A stretch of DNA of 64,000 bases from Evansella caseinilytica (GCF_900107275.1 NZ_FNPI01000013.1:62001-126000), one strand, 5' to 3'. Positions 7,836 through 23,036 are shown, numbered from the stretch's first letter. Program-made: numbers and translations. Notes: generated by a model not told the origin, from the sequence alone.

Positions 7836-9095
7836 ATGCCAACAATGAAAACAGATGTACTCAATGAAGTGAGAAAACAGGATCCCGAGGTATTTCAAGC
7901 GATTACTGCCGAATTAAAGCGACAGCAGGCAAATATTGAACTGATTGCATCAGAAAATTTTGTTTCCAAAGCAGTCATGGAAGCACAGGGCTCCGTACTG
8001 ACGAATAAATACGCCGAGGGCTATCCAAACAAGCGCTATTACGGCGGTTGCGAGCATGTTGATGTTGTGGAGGACATTGCCCGCGATCGTGCCAAGAAAT
8101 TATTTGGTGCAGAGCATGTCAATGTGCAGCCTCATTCAGGCGCACAAGCCAACATGGCAGTATATTATGCGATACTGGAGCACGGGGATACCGTTTTAGG
8201 CATGAACCTTTCCCATGGAGGCCACTTGACACATGGAAGCCCGGTGAACTTCAGCGGAATACAGTTTCATTTTGTTGATTACGGTGTGAATGAGTCCGGG
8301 TTTTTGGATTATGAGGATGTCCGTTCCAAGGCATTGGAGCACAAGCCGAAGCTGATCGTCGCTGGTGCGAGTGCGTATCCACGGGAAATCGATTTTGCAA
8401 AATTCCGCGAAATCGCAGATGAAGTCGGTGCGTACTTAATGGTTGATATGGCTCATATTGCAGGACTCGTTGCTGCAGACCTTCACCAAAACCCGGTACC
8501 GTATTCTGATTTTGTGACGACGACAACGCATAAGACGCTGCGTGGGCCGCGCGGAGGCATGATCCTATGCAAGGAAAAGTATGCGAAAAAAATTGACAAA
8601 TCGATTTTTCCAGGTATTCAGGGTGGACCGTTGATGCATGTCATTTCCGCGAAGGCCGTCGCCTTAGGCGAAGCCTTGACGGCTGAATTCCGGGAGTACG
8701 CGCAGCAGGTGAAAAGCAATGCGCATGCACTAGCACAAGCATTGAAGGCAGAAGGCATCAATCTCGTTTCCGACGGCACGGACAACCACCTGATGCTGCT
8801 TGATCTTCGTGAGTTAGGGATAACTGGAAAAGATGCGGAGGAAGCGTTGGATCACGTAGGTATTACAACGAATAAAAATACGATTCCATTCGATCCGGAA
8901 AGTCCGTTTGTGACAAGCGGTCTGCGAATTGGTACTGCTGCGGCAACATCGCGTGGCTTTACAGAGGAAGCGATGGCAGAAACGGGAAAAATCATCGCTA
9001 GTGTTCTGAAAGGGATGCATAAGGAAGAAGTAATGGCAGAGGCGAAAAAAGCAGTGGCGGCGCTGACCGGCCAGTTCCCGCTATACAACCAGTAA
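7836..9095 (+). CDS. glyA: Serine hydroxymethyltransferase
   Basis: PLP enzyme that converts serine and tetrahydrofolate to glycine and 5,10-methylene-THF, the main source of one-carbon units. The 419 residues align over the full family length. Recognisable are the tetrahydrofolate/PLP region [15 protein letters not shown] (57-71), QPHSGAQAN (98-106), the VDMAHIAGL motif (203-211), and [13 protein letters not shown] with the PLP lysine Lys233. The start is set by AAGGAGGAAAAGC. A clear terminator follows at 9119. The gene order ywlG-glyA-upp is that of B. subtilis. Confidence 0.98.
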   Translation: MPTMKTDVLNEVRKQDPEVFQAITAELKRQQANIELIASENFVSKAVMEAQGSVLTNKYAEGYPNKRYYGGCEHVDVVEDIARDRAKKLFGAEHVNVQPHSGAQANMAVYYAILEHGDTVLGMNLSHGGHLTHGSPVNFSGIQFHFVDYGVNESGFLDYEDVRSKALEHKPKLIVAGASAYPREIDFAKFREIADEVGAYLMVDMAHIAGLVAADLHQNPVPYSDFVTTTTHKTLRGPRGGMILCKEKYAKKIDKSIFPGIQGGPLMHVISAKAVALGEALTAEFREYAQQVKSNAHALAQALKAEGINLVSDGTDNHLMLLDLRELGITGKDAEEALDHVGITTNKNTIPFDPESPFVTSGLRIGTAAATSRGFTEEAMAETGKIIASVLKGMHKEEVMAEAKKAVAALTGQFPLYNQ

Positions 9096-9118
9096 GCACA
9101 ATGTTATGCGTAACAGAA

Positions 9119-9173
9119 AAAAGGAGCTTTGAGAGACAAACACAGTTTGCCCTTGAAGCTCCTTTTCTTTTTT
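9119..9173 (+). terminator. glyA terminator
   Basis: AAAAGGAGCTT (9119-9129) pairs with AAGCTCCTTTT (9156-9166), then CTTTTTT. A rho-independent terminator with a 26-nt loop. Confidence 0.85.
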
Positions 9174-9208
9174 GAAAGGCTGTCTGTTTCCCAACTTTTG
9201 GACATCCT

Positions 9209-9699
9209 CTAAAAGAGCGTGTTCAAAAAGGCAATGGTTCCGCACGATGCGCCCAATTCCACCTAAGTGCTGCCCACGTCCTGCATCTGCGGTTACTCGA
9301 TGCAAATTGACTCAACGAAGTACATTCAGGTTGCATTTGTGGGCAACGGCGGAATGTCACCATCCTCCAATTCCGCTTAAGTACGACTCACGTCCTGCGT
9401 CTGCGGTTACTCGACGCAAATTTACTCGATGAAGCACATTCAGGTTGCATTTGTGAGTAACAGCGGAATGACGTCATCCTGACTCTGAAAAAACCACTCA
9501 TAGCTGGCATGAAAAGAATGCATCGGCTCCACTCATTTTCTCTTCCTTTGCAAGCAATAGCTTCGACGAATATCCAAGTGCTTTTCTAGAGCGATGACAC
9601 CGCTGAGACAGCTCGCAGCTTCTCAGTGAAGCCCAGCTCATTGCAACGTGTTTGTTCAAAAAGATAAAAATCGATCTTTTTGAACAAACACTAAAAGAT
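9209..9699 (-). repeat. R1 element, copy A (longest copy, minus orientation)
   Basis: A 490-bp structured element. Its ends are inverted: AAGAGCGTGTTCAAAAAG on the left and, on the other strand of the right end, TTAGTGTTTGTTCAAAAAG. The right end is an 18-bp perfect hairpin with an 8-nt loop (9648-9665 with 9674-9691). Inside, a block of about 120 bp is present twice in tandem (each containing CGGTTACTCGA and ACATTCAGGTTGCATTTGTG). No reading frame is conserved between copies. This resembles a miniature inverted-repeat element or a structured repeat of the bcr type known from the B. cereus group; the assignment is by pattern only. Confidence 0.8.
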
Positions 9700-9972
9700 A
9701 AACAAATGACTGATAACGCTGATAATGAAGCCGAAGATCAGGACGTGTTTTTTTACCTGATGATTTGCCGCTGGCTTCAATAAATAGAAAATCCCTAATC
9801 CGACAGGCAAAGGGATCCATTCGAACCAGAAAATAAAGGAGCCGAGAAAGAAATAACCTGCCAGCTTGGCAAGCAACAGTTCTTCCTTTCGATTAGCTGC
9901 CTTGGAATAGCCGTAAAGAACAGCGATAAAAATGGGCAAAATATATATTGGGAAAAATAATAAGGAAGCCAT
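9691..9972 (-). CDS. Small four-helix membrane protein of unknown function
   Basis: Encoded opposite to its neighbours between glyA and upp. Starting at MASLLFF gives 93 residues with probably three to four hydrophobic segments (LLFFPIYILPIFIAVLYGY, AGYFFLGSFIFWFEWIPLP, VGLGIFYLL, HVLIFGFIISVISHLFIF) and a short Lys/Glu-rich loop (NRKEELLLAK). GGAGTG lies close upstream of the start. No family is recognised. The hydrophobic pattern is typical of a real membrane protein rather than a chance frame. Its stop codon touches the end of the R1 hairpin at 9648-9691, which can serve as its terminator. Confidence 0.6.
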   Translation of the reverse strand: MASLLFFPIYILPIFIAVLYGYSKAANRKEELLLAKLAGYFFLGSFIFWFEWIPLPVGLGIFYLLKPAANHQVKKHVLIFGFIISVISHLFIF

Positions 9973-10333
9973 GCCATCACACTCCAAAAAATTCAACCGC
10001 TTCCATCAAACTCTTGATTCTTTGATGATTGCAAGAAACGAAACTCGTTCCTTAACAGTACCATATTTTTTTGAAGATGTTAAAAAATACGAAAAAGCGT
10101 TCTGCTTTCAATTGCCGCTGCGAAGAAATGTGGCTTTTTTTGCGAACATTTGACACGAAATATCGGCACGCTTCTACCAGTTTAAATATTTTTTCACATC
10201 AATCTGCAAATTCCGCTTGAATCAGCGAGGCATTTTATGTAGAATTTTCAACGGGAATAGTCGAAGTGGACAAATTTTTTTTCACAAATAAGTAATTATG
10301 ATAACATTGTAAAAACGATAAAGGAGCGGGAAA
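9973..10333. other. Divergent intergenic region before upp
   Basis: An AT-rich 360-bp segment between the divergent small membrane gene and upp. A -10-like TATGAT at 10297 lies 25 bp ahead of the AAAGGAGCGGG ribosome binding site, but no good -35 is at the right spacing. Nothing else is recognised. Confidence 0.35.
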
Positions 10334-10963
10334 ATGGGCAAAGTATATGTGTTTGATCATCCTCTAATTCAGCATAAATTAACGTATATTCGCAACAAGG
10401 AAACCGGGACTAAGGAATTCCGTGAACTGATTGACGAGGTAGCGAGCTTGATGGCATTTGAAATCACGCGCGATTTGCCGCTGAAGGACGTGGAAGTGGA
10501 AACGCCGGTCGGCATTGCCCGGAGCAAAATGATTGCCGGGAAAAAGCTTGGACTCGTGCCGATTTTGAGAGCCGGACTCGGCATGGTGGACGGTATATTA
10601 AAGCTTATTCCGGCAGCGAAGGTGGGGCATGTCGGATTGTACCGCGATCCGGAGACATTGAAGCCGGTGGAATACTACGTCAAGCTTCCGAAGGATATTG
10701 AGGAGAGAGAATTAATTGTCATTGATCCGATGCTGGCGACAGGTGGATCGGCGGTGGAAGCCATTCATGCGCTGAAAAAGCGAGGAGCAAACCATATTAA
10801 GCTGATGTGTCTGGTGGCAGCGCCGGAGGGAGTGGAAGCCGTACAGAAGGCTCATTCCGATGTGGATATTTATCTTGCGGCAATGGATGATAAACTAAAT
10901 GATAAAGGCTATATTATCCCTGGATTGGGAGATGCCGGTGACAGGCTGTTCGGAACAAAGTGA
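10334..10963 (+). CDS. upp: Uracil phosphoribosyltransferase
   Basis: Salvages uracil to UMP using PRPP. The 209 residues match the family over its whole length. The PRPP-binding loop is [18 protein letters not shown] (about 130-147), and the C-terminal uracil-binding segment is [29 protein letters not shown] precedes the ATG. A terminator follows at 11004, then an R3 hairpin. Confidence 0.98.
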   Translation: MGKVYVFDHPLIQHKLTYIRNKETGTKEFRELIDEVASLMAFEITRDLPLKDVEVETPVGIARSKMIAGKKLGLVPILRAGLGMVDGILKLIPAAKVGHVGLYRDPETLKPVEYYVKLPKDIEERELIVIDPMLATGGSAVEAIHALKKRGANHIKLMCLVAAPEGVEAVQKAHSDVDIYLAAMDDKLNDKGYIIPGLGDAGDRLFGTK

Positions 10964-11003
10964 ACTTTCTGAGAAGCGGCTGTGTGAAAGAAAAAATATA
11001 AGT

Positions 11004-11050
11004 GGGAAGGCACCGAAGGGAAAGCGCTCTTTGGAGCCTTCCCCTTTTTT
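11004..11050 (+). terminator. upp terminator
   Basis: GGGAAGGC (11004-11011) pairs with GCCTTCCC (11036-11043), followed by CTTTTTT. The loop contains a further GAAGGGAAAGCGCTCTTT stem. Confidence 0.85.
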
Positions 11051-11062
11051 GTTCACAAAATT

Positions 11063-11110
11063 TTCAGGGACCATGTCCCCGAATTTTTGTTCGGGGACAT
11101 GGTCCCTGAA
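11063..11110. repeat. R3 palindromic hairpin, 21-bp stem
   Basis: TTCAGGGACCATGTCCCCGA and one further A (11063-11083) pair perfectly with 11090-11110 around a TTTTTG loop, and the whole is preceded by GTTCACAAAA as in the other R3 copies. Placed directly after a normal terminator, it insulates upp from the protease gene. Confidence 0.8.
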
Positions 11111-11150
11111 TGAAATTGTCACTGTGTTGGAATGATAAGGGAACAAAGAT

Positions 11151-13505
11151 ATGAGTCAAGGGAGAAGAGGTGATGGAGAGTATATGAGAAGGACAGGTTG
11201 GTGGAGAATACTGTTCGTTTTTTTTATTTTATTCTCTGCATTAACAGTCCATTGCGGAGCAGCGGCGTTCATGGATGAACCCGGGCTAACAGAAGATCAG
11301 TCAAGCGAAGTGTTTTACCCTCAGCGTCCGCCGCTGCCTGCTCCGGCTCCGGAAACTCCGGCAACGAAAGACGAAACGGCGATATATATCGTGGAAGCCG
11401 AAGAGAACCCTGCGGAAATGATCAAACATGTGAAAAAAGCGGTCCCGTCGGTGCGAATCAGAAAAATATTTACGATGCTTTATAATGGATTTTCATTGGA
11501 AATAAACCGAAAAGATATCGAAAAGCTTCTACGTATCCACGGTATCAATCGGATAGATGAAGTCGCATATTACGAACCTTCCATGGACGAAAGCATACCG
11601 TTTATCGGCGGGGATGAAGTCCGGCAGATATTTGATGACGAAGGACAGCACCTTACTGGGAAAGGAGTGAAGGTGGCGATTATTGACACCGGCATTGATT
11701 ATGACCATCCCGACTTGAAAAAAAATTACCATGGCGGCTACGATGTTATCGATGAGGATGACGATCCGATGGAGACACAGCAGGAGCAAGGACTGGCAAC
11801 CTTGCACGGTACTCATGTCGCGGGAATTATTGCAGCAAACGGCAGATTAAAAGGCGTAGCCCCCGAAGCGGAGATCTATGCCTACCGCACGTTGGGACCG
11901 ACCGGCATGGGAACGACCGAGCAGGTTATTGCAGCAATTGAGAAGGCAGTTGAAGACGGGGTAGACATCTTAAATTTATCACTCGGAAATACGGTAAACG
12001 GACCGGATTGGCCGACGAGCATCGCCCTGGATAAAGCGGTGGAAAAAGGCGTGGTCGCCGTCACGTCCAATGGTAACAGCGGGCCGAATTTATGGACTGT
12101 CGGTTCGCCGGGGACTTCTTCGAAAGCGATCTCGGTGGGAGCATCGACGCCGCCGATGCGTGTACCGTATTTGACAACAAACTCGACCCGTGACAAAGAA
12201 GAAGAAATTCCGATTACCGCTATGCAACGGGCGCAAACATGGCAGATGCGAAAAGCGTATCAAATCCAGTATGTTGGATTAGGGAAGGAAGAGGATTATC
12301 GCCTCCAGGATGTCCGGGGAAAAATCGTTCTGGCGGAGCGGGGGCAAATCAGTTTTACCATCAAGGCAAAATTAGCGAAACAAGCCGGGGCAGAAGGGTT
12401 GATTGTCTACAATCACACAGATGGTGAATTTGCCGGCATGCTGGAAGAGGCAATTGATTTACCAGTCGTCAGCATTTCAAAGGAGGATGGGGAAAAGCTG
12501 AGAGCGCAATTAGATAGCAATGATGTGTATGTTCGCACTGTATATCGTGAGGAAGAGGACTTTATCGCTCCTTTCAGTTCCCGCGGTCCGGTAACGCACA
12601 CATGGGATATCAAACCAGACTTGGTCGCTCCGGGCGTGGCAATCGACAGCACCGTCCCTAGAGGCTACCTTGATCTTAACGGCACAAGCATGTCGGCGCC
12701 TCACGTGGCGGGGGCAGCGGCGCTGTTAAAGCAAAAATATCCTGATTGGACGCCTGAACAAATAAAAGCAGCGCTGATGAACACAGCTAAACCGATTGTG
12801 GATAAAGAAGGGGACGAATACCCTCCGCATGTTCAAGGGACGGGAAGAATTCAACTGTCAGAGGCGTTAAAGGCGGAAACGCTCGTATATCCCGGATCAA
12901 TCTCCTTTGGGAAATGGCTCAGAACGGACAGCCGCCTTGAAAAAACGGTGAAAATCACCATTGAAAATCACTCTCAGGAGAGGAAGCGCTATTTGATTGA
13001 ACCACCTTTCCGCGTTCCGGACGGTATCCAATGGAAGGTTCCCTTTTCCCTTTATCTGTCGCCTGGAGAAAAGAAGACAGTTCCAATTACAATGGACGTC
13101 TTTCCTTCCGTTTTTGAGGAAGGCGTTTATCATGACACCATCAAAGTAACGAGCGATAAGGAAACGATTCGCGTTCCATACTTGTTTTTTGTAGAGGAGC
13201 CGGACTATCCGCGGCAAATGGCATTCATGTTTGAGCAGACGGCGGAACCGGGAGTATTCCATTATGAAGTGTATTTTCCAGGGGGAGCCGATACATTCGG
13301 CATTGCCTTGTATGACCCGGATACCTTCCTGTTTTTAAAGTATATAGATGTGCAACAAAATATTGAAAGAGGGATGTTTGAAAAGGATGTGACCGTTGAA
13401 GGGCTGGATCCGGGAATGTATAAAGCATTGATTTTTGCAGAAAAAGAGGGGTATGAGGATACAGAGTTGAGAGAGCTGTACATCGCCGATTGGGGAATCG
13501 ATTAG
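11151..13505 (+). CDS. Secreted subtilisin-like serine protease with PA domain (Vpr-like)
   Basis: An S8 family protease of up to 784 residues. Order of parts: signal peptide (hydrophobic core about 19-37), a Pro-rich spacer, an I9-type propeptide (about 76-145), then the catalytic domain with Asp179 (VAIIDTGIDYDHPDL), His219 (LHGTHVAGII), oxyanion Asn309 (SNGNSGP) and Ser513 (GTSMSAPHVAG). A PA domain (about 365-460) is inserted before the Ser box, as in B. subtilis Vpr. The C-terminal third looks like beta-sandwich domains. The start is ambiguous: ATG at 11151 after AAGGGAAC, or ATG at 11184 after GGAGAG; both leave the signal peptide. The gene is an insertion between upp and the atp operon, bordered by repeats on both sides. 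Confidence 0.92.
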   Translation: MSQGRRGDGEYMRRTGWWRILFVFFILFSALTVHCGAAAFMDEPGLTEDQSSEVFYPQRPPLPAPAPETPATKDETAIYIVEAEENPAEMIKHVKKAVPSVRIRKIFTMLYNGFSLEINRKDIEKLLRIHGINRIDEVAYYEPSMDESIPFIGGDEVRQIFDDEGQHLTGKGVKVAIIDTGIDYDHPDLKKNYHGGYDVIDEDDDPMETQQEQGLATLHGTHVAGIIAANGRLKGVAPEAEIYAYRTLGPTGMGTTEQVIAAIEKAVEDGVDILNLSLGNTVNGPDWPTSIALDKAVEKGVVAVTSNGNSGPNLWTVGSPGTSSKAISVGASTPPMRVPYLTTNSTRDKEEEIPITAMQRAQTWQMRKAYQIQYVGLGKEEDYRLQDVRGKIVLAERGQISFTIKAKLAKQAGAEGLIVYNHTDGEFAGMLEEAIDLPVVSISKEDGEKLRAQLDSNDVYVRTVYREEEDFIAPFSSRGPVTHTWDIKPDLVAPGVAIDSTVPRGYLDLNGTSMSAPHVAGAAALLKQKYPDWTPEQIKAALMNTAKPIVDKEGDEYPPHVQGTGRIQLSEALKAETLVYPGSISFGKWLRTDSRLEKTVKITIENHSQERKRYLIEPPFRVPDGIQWKVPFSLYLSPGEKKTVPITMDVFPSVFEEGVYHDTIKVTSDKETIRVPYLFFVEEPDYPRQMAFMFEQTAEPGVFHYEVYFPGGADTFGIALYDPDTFLFLKYIDVQQNIERGMFEKDVTVEGLDPGMYKALIFAEKEGYEDTELRELYIADWGID

Positions 13506-13506
13506 A

Positions 13507-13553
13507 AGTGTTTGTTCAAAAAGATCGGTTCTAATCTGAACAGGCTCTTTTAT
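13507..13553 (+). repeat. R1 remnant consisting of the two ends only
   Basis: GTGTTTGTTCAAAAAGATCG, the left end of R1, is followed within a few bases by CTGAACAGGCTCTTTTA, the right end. The interior is missing. Such an end-to-end deletion derivative is what one expects of a MITE-like element. It follows the protease stop codon by a few bases. Confidence 0.6.
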
Positions 13554-14131
13554 CAACGACGCTCGTAGCAATCAATCATTGGCTGGGAGGGGAGGAGGTT
13601 CCCCTTCCGCCGTATGAAATGTCTTGATAGAACGTAAAATAATAAAAGCGGCGCAACCACATAGACGAAGAAAAAAGAGTTCGAATATTCCGACATATAT
13701 TTTTCCCGAATTTAGCAAAGACAGCAAGTCTAATTTTATGTATAATAATAAATGTGTCCAAAAGGTGAATAATGATAAAAATTACTAAAAACGTGGAAGC
13801 GCTTAAGCATCCGCTTCTAATTGACATAACATTCTCCATTATTATACGATTACTAAGAATAATTCTCCGGGTGTTTATACTCATATTGGGCATTGAAAGA
13901 AAACGGCAAAGGCTTTCGCCGCCAACGGTTCGATCGTGTTTTGCTTCCCTATTGGTAACCGTGGGTGCAAGCTGGAATCGGAGGTAGTTAAAGCGAAGGC
14001 TGCAGGGGCGAAATCGCATCCGCGGAGAGTTGCTGGCAGCCGTTGCCAATTACCGCGCAACATTGATACTGAACGAGAACATCCGGTGCTATTCAGATCA
14101 GAAAAAAATCTGATTAATAAGGATGAGGTTT
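13554..14131. other. Leader region of the atp operon
   Basis: No convincing gene. A frame at 13772-13987 has AAAGGTGA near its ATG and a hydrophobic stretch but no family resemblance, and its C-terminal half is not protein-like. A promoter candidate lies at 13821. The long leader before atpZ suggests post-transcriptional or multiple-promoter control, but no attenuator is evident. Confidence 0.4.
13821..13848 (+). promoter_or_regulatory. Candidate sigma-A promoter of the atp operon
   Basis: A perfect -35 TTGACA (13821-13826) is followed after 16 bp by TATACG (13843-13848), which keeps the TATA of the -10. It lies about 280 bp ahead of atpZ. A second -10-like TATAAT at 13741 has no clear -35. 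Confidence 0.4.
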
Positions 14132-14365
14132 ATGGAAGACCCTTCCAAATTCCGTCAGACAGTAAAAGCATTTGCTTTGATGACGACAATCAGCTCCTAT
14201 TTTACCGGGGCGATTCTTATCGGGATTTTTGGCGGAAGATGGCTGGATAATCATTTCGGATTTCAAGGACTATTTCTTATCATTGGATTCCTCCTCGGTT
14301 TAGGAACGGCCGTTATGGGCATTTATTATGCCATTCGCCAATTTTTAGGAGGCGGTTCATCGTGA
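14132..14365 (+). CDS. atpZ: AtpZ, small membrane protein of the atp operon
   Basis: A 77-residue protein with two transmembrane helices (ISSYFTGAILIGIFGGRWL and LFLIIGFLLGLGTAVMGIYY) joined by DNHFG, the pattern of the AtpZ/AtpI-like 'F0F1-ATPase-associated' family. In Bacillus pseudofirmus OF4 the first gene of the operon, atpZ, and atpI were linked to Mg2+ uptake and ATP synthase function. The start at 14132 is preceded by GGATGAGG; an ATG at 14123 in the same frame is possible. The stop overlaps the atpI start (GTGA), showing translational coupling. Confidence 0.85.
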   Translation: MEDPSKFRQTVKAFALMTTISSYFTGAILIGIFGGRWLDNHFGFQGLFLIIGFLLGLGTAVMGIYYAIRQFLGGGSS

Positions 14366-14733
14366 AAGATTATACCTTTTTGGCAAAGCGGTACAGCATC
14401 TATACCGCAGCAATTATCTTTTTTTTTCTGTTGCTTGCTTTGCTGTTCGAGCAGACCGAATTTTTTATAGGCTTCGCCTTCGGTGCTGCAATCAGCCTTC
14501 TGAATTTAATAAATACATACTTTCAGGTGAAGCGAATTGGAAAAGCTGTTGAAAGCGGCAAGACCAAATGGTCATTTGGAACGGTGTCACGGATACTGAC
14601 ATCCGTCTTTGCTGTGTTCATCGCATTGGAGTATCCTCAGATTTTTGACCTGACGGGTGTCATCATAGGTTTAATGGTAACCTATGTCATGATATTATTT
14701 GAACCTATTTTTCACTTTAAGCATTGGCACTAA
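14362..14733 (+). CDS. atpI: ATP synthase protein I
   Basis: A 123-residue membrane protein with four predicted helices, in the place of atpI between atpZ and atpB. AtpI proteins assist c-ring assembly or Mg2+ supply to the synthase. The GTG start at 14362 overlaps the atpZ stop, with GGAGGCGG just ahead as ribosome binding site. The sequence is poorly conserved, as is usual for AtpI, so the call relies on topology and position. Confidence 0.85.
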   Translation: MKDYTFLAKRYSIYTAAIIFFFLLLALLFEQTEFFIGFAFGAAISLLNLINTYFQVKRIGKAVESGKTKWSFGTVSRILTSVFAVFIALEYPQIFDLTGVIIGLMVTYVMILFEPIFHFKHWH

Positions 14734-14798
14734 CTTGGACGTTGTTGTATGTGCAACATTGAGCGTCTGAAGAGCATTTCTTTAAAGAAGAGAGGTGA

Positions 14799-15527
<729 letters not shown>

Positions 15528-15711
15528 TCGTTGAGTCGGCAGCGATTTAGCTTTGCTGGCAGACACGCGGATTTTTTCATTGTCGATAGCATCGCATCGG
15601 ACAAGCGATTCTTAGACAGCTTGATCAGGTATTAAAGCTCTAACAAAATAGAGCGTTACAAATATTCATGATATAATCATTTTTTTGTGAAATTAAAGGA
15701 GGATATTAATT

Positions 15712-15936
15712 ATGGGTTCATTAGCTCTAGCAGTAGCAATCGTAGCAGGTTTAGCAGCAATAAGTGGTGCATTCGGGGTAGCAATCGTTGTACGCAGTGT
15801 TGTTCAGGGGATTTCACGTCAACCGGAGATGCGTGGACCGCTTCAAACATTACTGTTTATCGGTGCACCATTAGTAGAGGCCCTTCCAATCCTTGCAATC
15901 GTTATTGCCTTCATGCTGTTTGGTAAAATAGGTTAA
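15712..15936 (+). CDS. atpE: ATP synthase F0 subunit c
   Basis: The 74-residue hairpin subunit that forms the rotor ring. The ion-binding carboxylate is the Glu in GAPLVEALPI, giving a PxxExxP motif; the extra proline (Ala in neutralophiles) is a known alkaliphile feature. In the first helix, the GxGxGxG motif of ordinary c subunits is replaced by SxAxGxA (Ser18, Ala20, Gly22, Ala24), between the neutralophile form and the AxAxAxA of B. pseudofirmus OF4. The loop RQPEMRG is normal for contact with gamma and epsilon. A strong AAAGGAGG site precedes the ATG, as expected for the most abundant subunit. Confidence 0.98.
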   Translation: MGSLALAVAIVAGLAAISGAFGVAIVVRSVVQGISRQPEMRGPLQTLLFIGAPLVEALPILAIVIAFMLFGKIG

Positions 15937-15950
15937 TCGAGGGGAAGGTT

Positions 15951-16240
15951 CAGAACTCGGAGCGACAAAGCAACGAAGAGATTGGCAGACAATGTTTTCC
16001 GGAGTTTTTGAACATCCAATGAATCAATAGTTAGCTCGAAGCCTTACACTGGAAGGTACATAAAATTTTAGCTTTGTATGATGTGTGCGAGTTCAAAACA
16101 GCAACAGCAACACCAACAGGGCCAGGAAGACCGAACAGCAAATCGCAGGCAGCTCACGTTATGCGGAAACGTACGTGAGCAGCGAAGAGATACTGCTAAC
16201 GAAGAGATTCACAGTCTTTCCCGGACTCATTTGAACTTCC
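15951..16240 (+). repeat. Two R2 repeat copies inside the atp operon
   Basis: Copy b (15951-16015) contains CAACGAAGAGATTGGCAGAC and AATGTTTTCCGGAGTTTTTG. Copy c (16125-16240) contains AAACGTACGTGAGCAGCGAA, CTAACGAAGAGATTCACAG and TTTCCCGGACT. They sit in the 426-bp gap between atpE and atpF, which is normally short. The gap has no gene. Confidence 0.65.
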
Positions 16241-16362
16241 TCTATTAATACGAACACTGAAATTTTCAAGCCTTTTGTGTACAACTAACTGTAATGGCGG
16301 AGACGTTTTGACTTATCTTCGCCATTCCTTATTTACGAATTGAAGGTAAGGAGGCGAATCCA

Positions 16363-16850
16363 TTGCTAGGAGAAATCTATTTTCTTGATGCGCTGTACCA
16401 GCTTGCCGGTTTCATCATACTCTTGCTGCTTTTGAAAAAGTTTGCCTTCGGTCCGATCGTGGACATGATGGAAAAACGTGAAAAACATATCGCTGATCAA
16501 ATCTCCTCCGCGGAAAGAAACCGCAAGGAGGCAGAAAAATATCTTGCAGAACAACGGGAAGCTATCCAGACAGCCCGACGTGAAGCAAAAGAAATCGTCG
16601 AAAACACGAAGAAAATCAGCGAGCAGCAAGCGGATGAAATGATTACCGCAGCAAAGTTGGAAGCGGACCGCATCAAAGAAACGGCCATGGCCGAAATCAA
16701 TCAAGAAAAAGAACGAGCTATCTCCGCGCTTCGTGAGCAAGTTTCTGCATTATCTGTCCTTGTGGCATCCAAAGTGATTGAGAAACAGTTGGATGAACAG
16801 GAGCAAGAAAAGCTCATACAGGAAACTCTTAGAGAAGTAGGCGAAGAGTT

Positions 16851-16854
<4 letters not shown>
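16363..16854 (+). CDS. atpF: ATP synthase F0 subunit b
   Basis: The peripheral stalk subunit: one N-terminal membrane helix (FLDALYQLAGFIILLLLLKKF) followed by a long charged helix that dimerises and reaches up to delta on F1. Length 163 residues is normal. The TTG start at 16363 is supported by TAAGGAGGCG. The 3' end overlaps atpH by four bases. It is separated from atpE by a repeat-filled gap. Confidence 0.96.
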
Positions 16855-18922
<2,068 letters not shown>

Positions 18923-18997
18923 TTCGGATCACGGATGACGGCATAGGTATTCGGAGCACACGGGTATCTGCCGGGGAGTTCGAAAAAAAGGTGGTGA

Positions 18998-19882
<885 letters not shown>

Positions 19883-19985
19883 GAGATGATGATTGGAAAA
19901 AACGAGCTGTTTTCAACAGGACGTTTGCTGAAATAGCGCTTCGTTGACCAAGCCATTGTCAGTCAGTAAGTGAGGAGGAAAGTAG

Positions 19986-21884
<1,899 letters not shown>

Positions 21885-21899
21885 GCTGTATAATGTAAG

Positions 21900-21940
21900 A
21901 AAACGTTCACTGTCATGGAAATGGCGATGAACGTTTTTTT
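21900..21940 (+). terminator. atp operon terminator
   Basis: AAAACGTTCA (21900-21909) pairs with TGAACGTTTT (21928-21937), followed by further T residues. Confidence 0.9.
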
Positions 21941-22195
21941 AGTGTTGTTGAAAAAGATCGCTTTCTATCTTTTTGAACAAACACGATGCAACGAGCCGGG
22001 CTTCACTGCGAAGCTACGAGTTGTCTCATAGTGCCATCGCGGGCGATGGTACTTGGATAAGCCTCTGCGCAATACTAGAAGACGAAGAGACAATGGAGTG
22101 TGGCCGATGCATTCTTTTCAAGTAGGCGAGGAGTGGTTTTCTCATAGCCTACGCATCGAGCGGAACCATTGCCTTTTTGATCACGCTCTTTAATT
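21941..22195 (+). repeat. R1 element, copy B (internal deletion)
   Basis: It begins with the R1 hairpin (AAAAAGATCGCTTTCTATC then TTTTTGAACAAACAC) and ends with CCATTGCCTTTTTGATCACG. The middle block carrying the CGGTTACTCGA units is absent, so the copy is about 250 bp. A perfect CCATCGCGGGCGATGG stem is kept. Confidence 0.75.
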
Positions 22196-23036
22196 GTTTT
22201 GGTTAACATGACTTTTTTGCGAAAAAATCAAACGCCTCTCACCTCAACGATATCGAGGAAGCGGAAAGGAAGGCAGGTTCACTCATGTGGGAATCTCGTG
22301 AAGTCAGCGAAGCCGGAGCCGATCCTCGGTTCGTTTGTTGAAAAAAAGGTGGAGTCTGAGTCCGGCCGACTTGAACCGTAAACGAGCGAACCGTAATCAA
22401 AATGACCGTACTCAAATCGGGAGCAAACGAGAGTCTGAGTGAGTACGAGCGAGTCTGAGTCCGGTCGACTTGAACCGTAGTCGATCGAACATAATCAAAC
22501 AATTATATCTTAAAAGTAATACTGCAAAATAGCAGCGGACCACGTCTTTTTAAACTAAGTAAAGTGAAAAGTTTCTCAATCTCTACTGTTATAGTGACAA
22601 AATTGTATCTGTTATAATATAAAATTTTGGATCACAGTTCCTTCTGCGGCTGATATTGCCTTTCCAAGTGGGAAGAAGCATCATAAGAACCATCGCTTTA
22701 CAGAAAAGATGCATATTTTCTTTGGGGTGGTAATATTATACATTAATAATAAACAGTTTTCTTTTTGCAAAGTAACACTTTAAGAAAAATAAAAAATAAG
22801 ATTTTTCTGATTTTAAAATAATTATAAATAACAGGCAGGAGAAAAAACACTGGGAAACCGCTGAGTGAAGCGCTATCATACCGATGGGCAAATTGGAAAT
22901 TAGATTAAACATTATATCCAACTTGGTTAACTTAATTACCTGAGAATTCACAATAATATGGAATTAATGATAGTGCTTTGATATAATTTGAGTGTACGTT
23001 TACTAAGTCAATTATTCAATGGAGGGGAGTGAATGT
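22196..23036. other. Gene-free stretch upstream of the nuo operon
   Basis: The first half has a local duplication: GAGTCTGAGTCCGGCCGACT at 22352 and GAGTCTGAGTCCGGTCGACT at 22451, with TGAACCGTA following both, a period of 99 bp. The second half (22500-23010) is very AT-rich and ends with TATAAT at 22982, a plausible -10 for the nuo operon without a clear -35. No gene is supported. Confidence 0.45.

Noticed and set aside
13772-13987. Possible 71-residue gene before atpZ with AAAGGTGA near its ATG
   Set aside because: The frame spans the best promoter candidate of the atp operon, its C-terminal half is not protein-like, and no family is recognised.
22239-22502. Minus-strand frame with TVQVxRTQT repeats
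   Set aside because: It is a translation of the local 99-bp DNA duplication and has no start signal.
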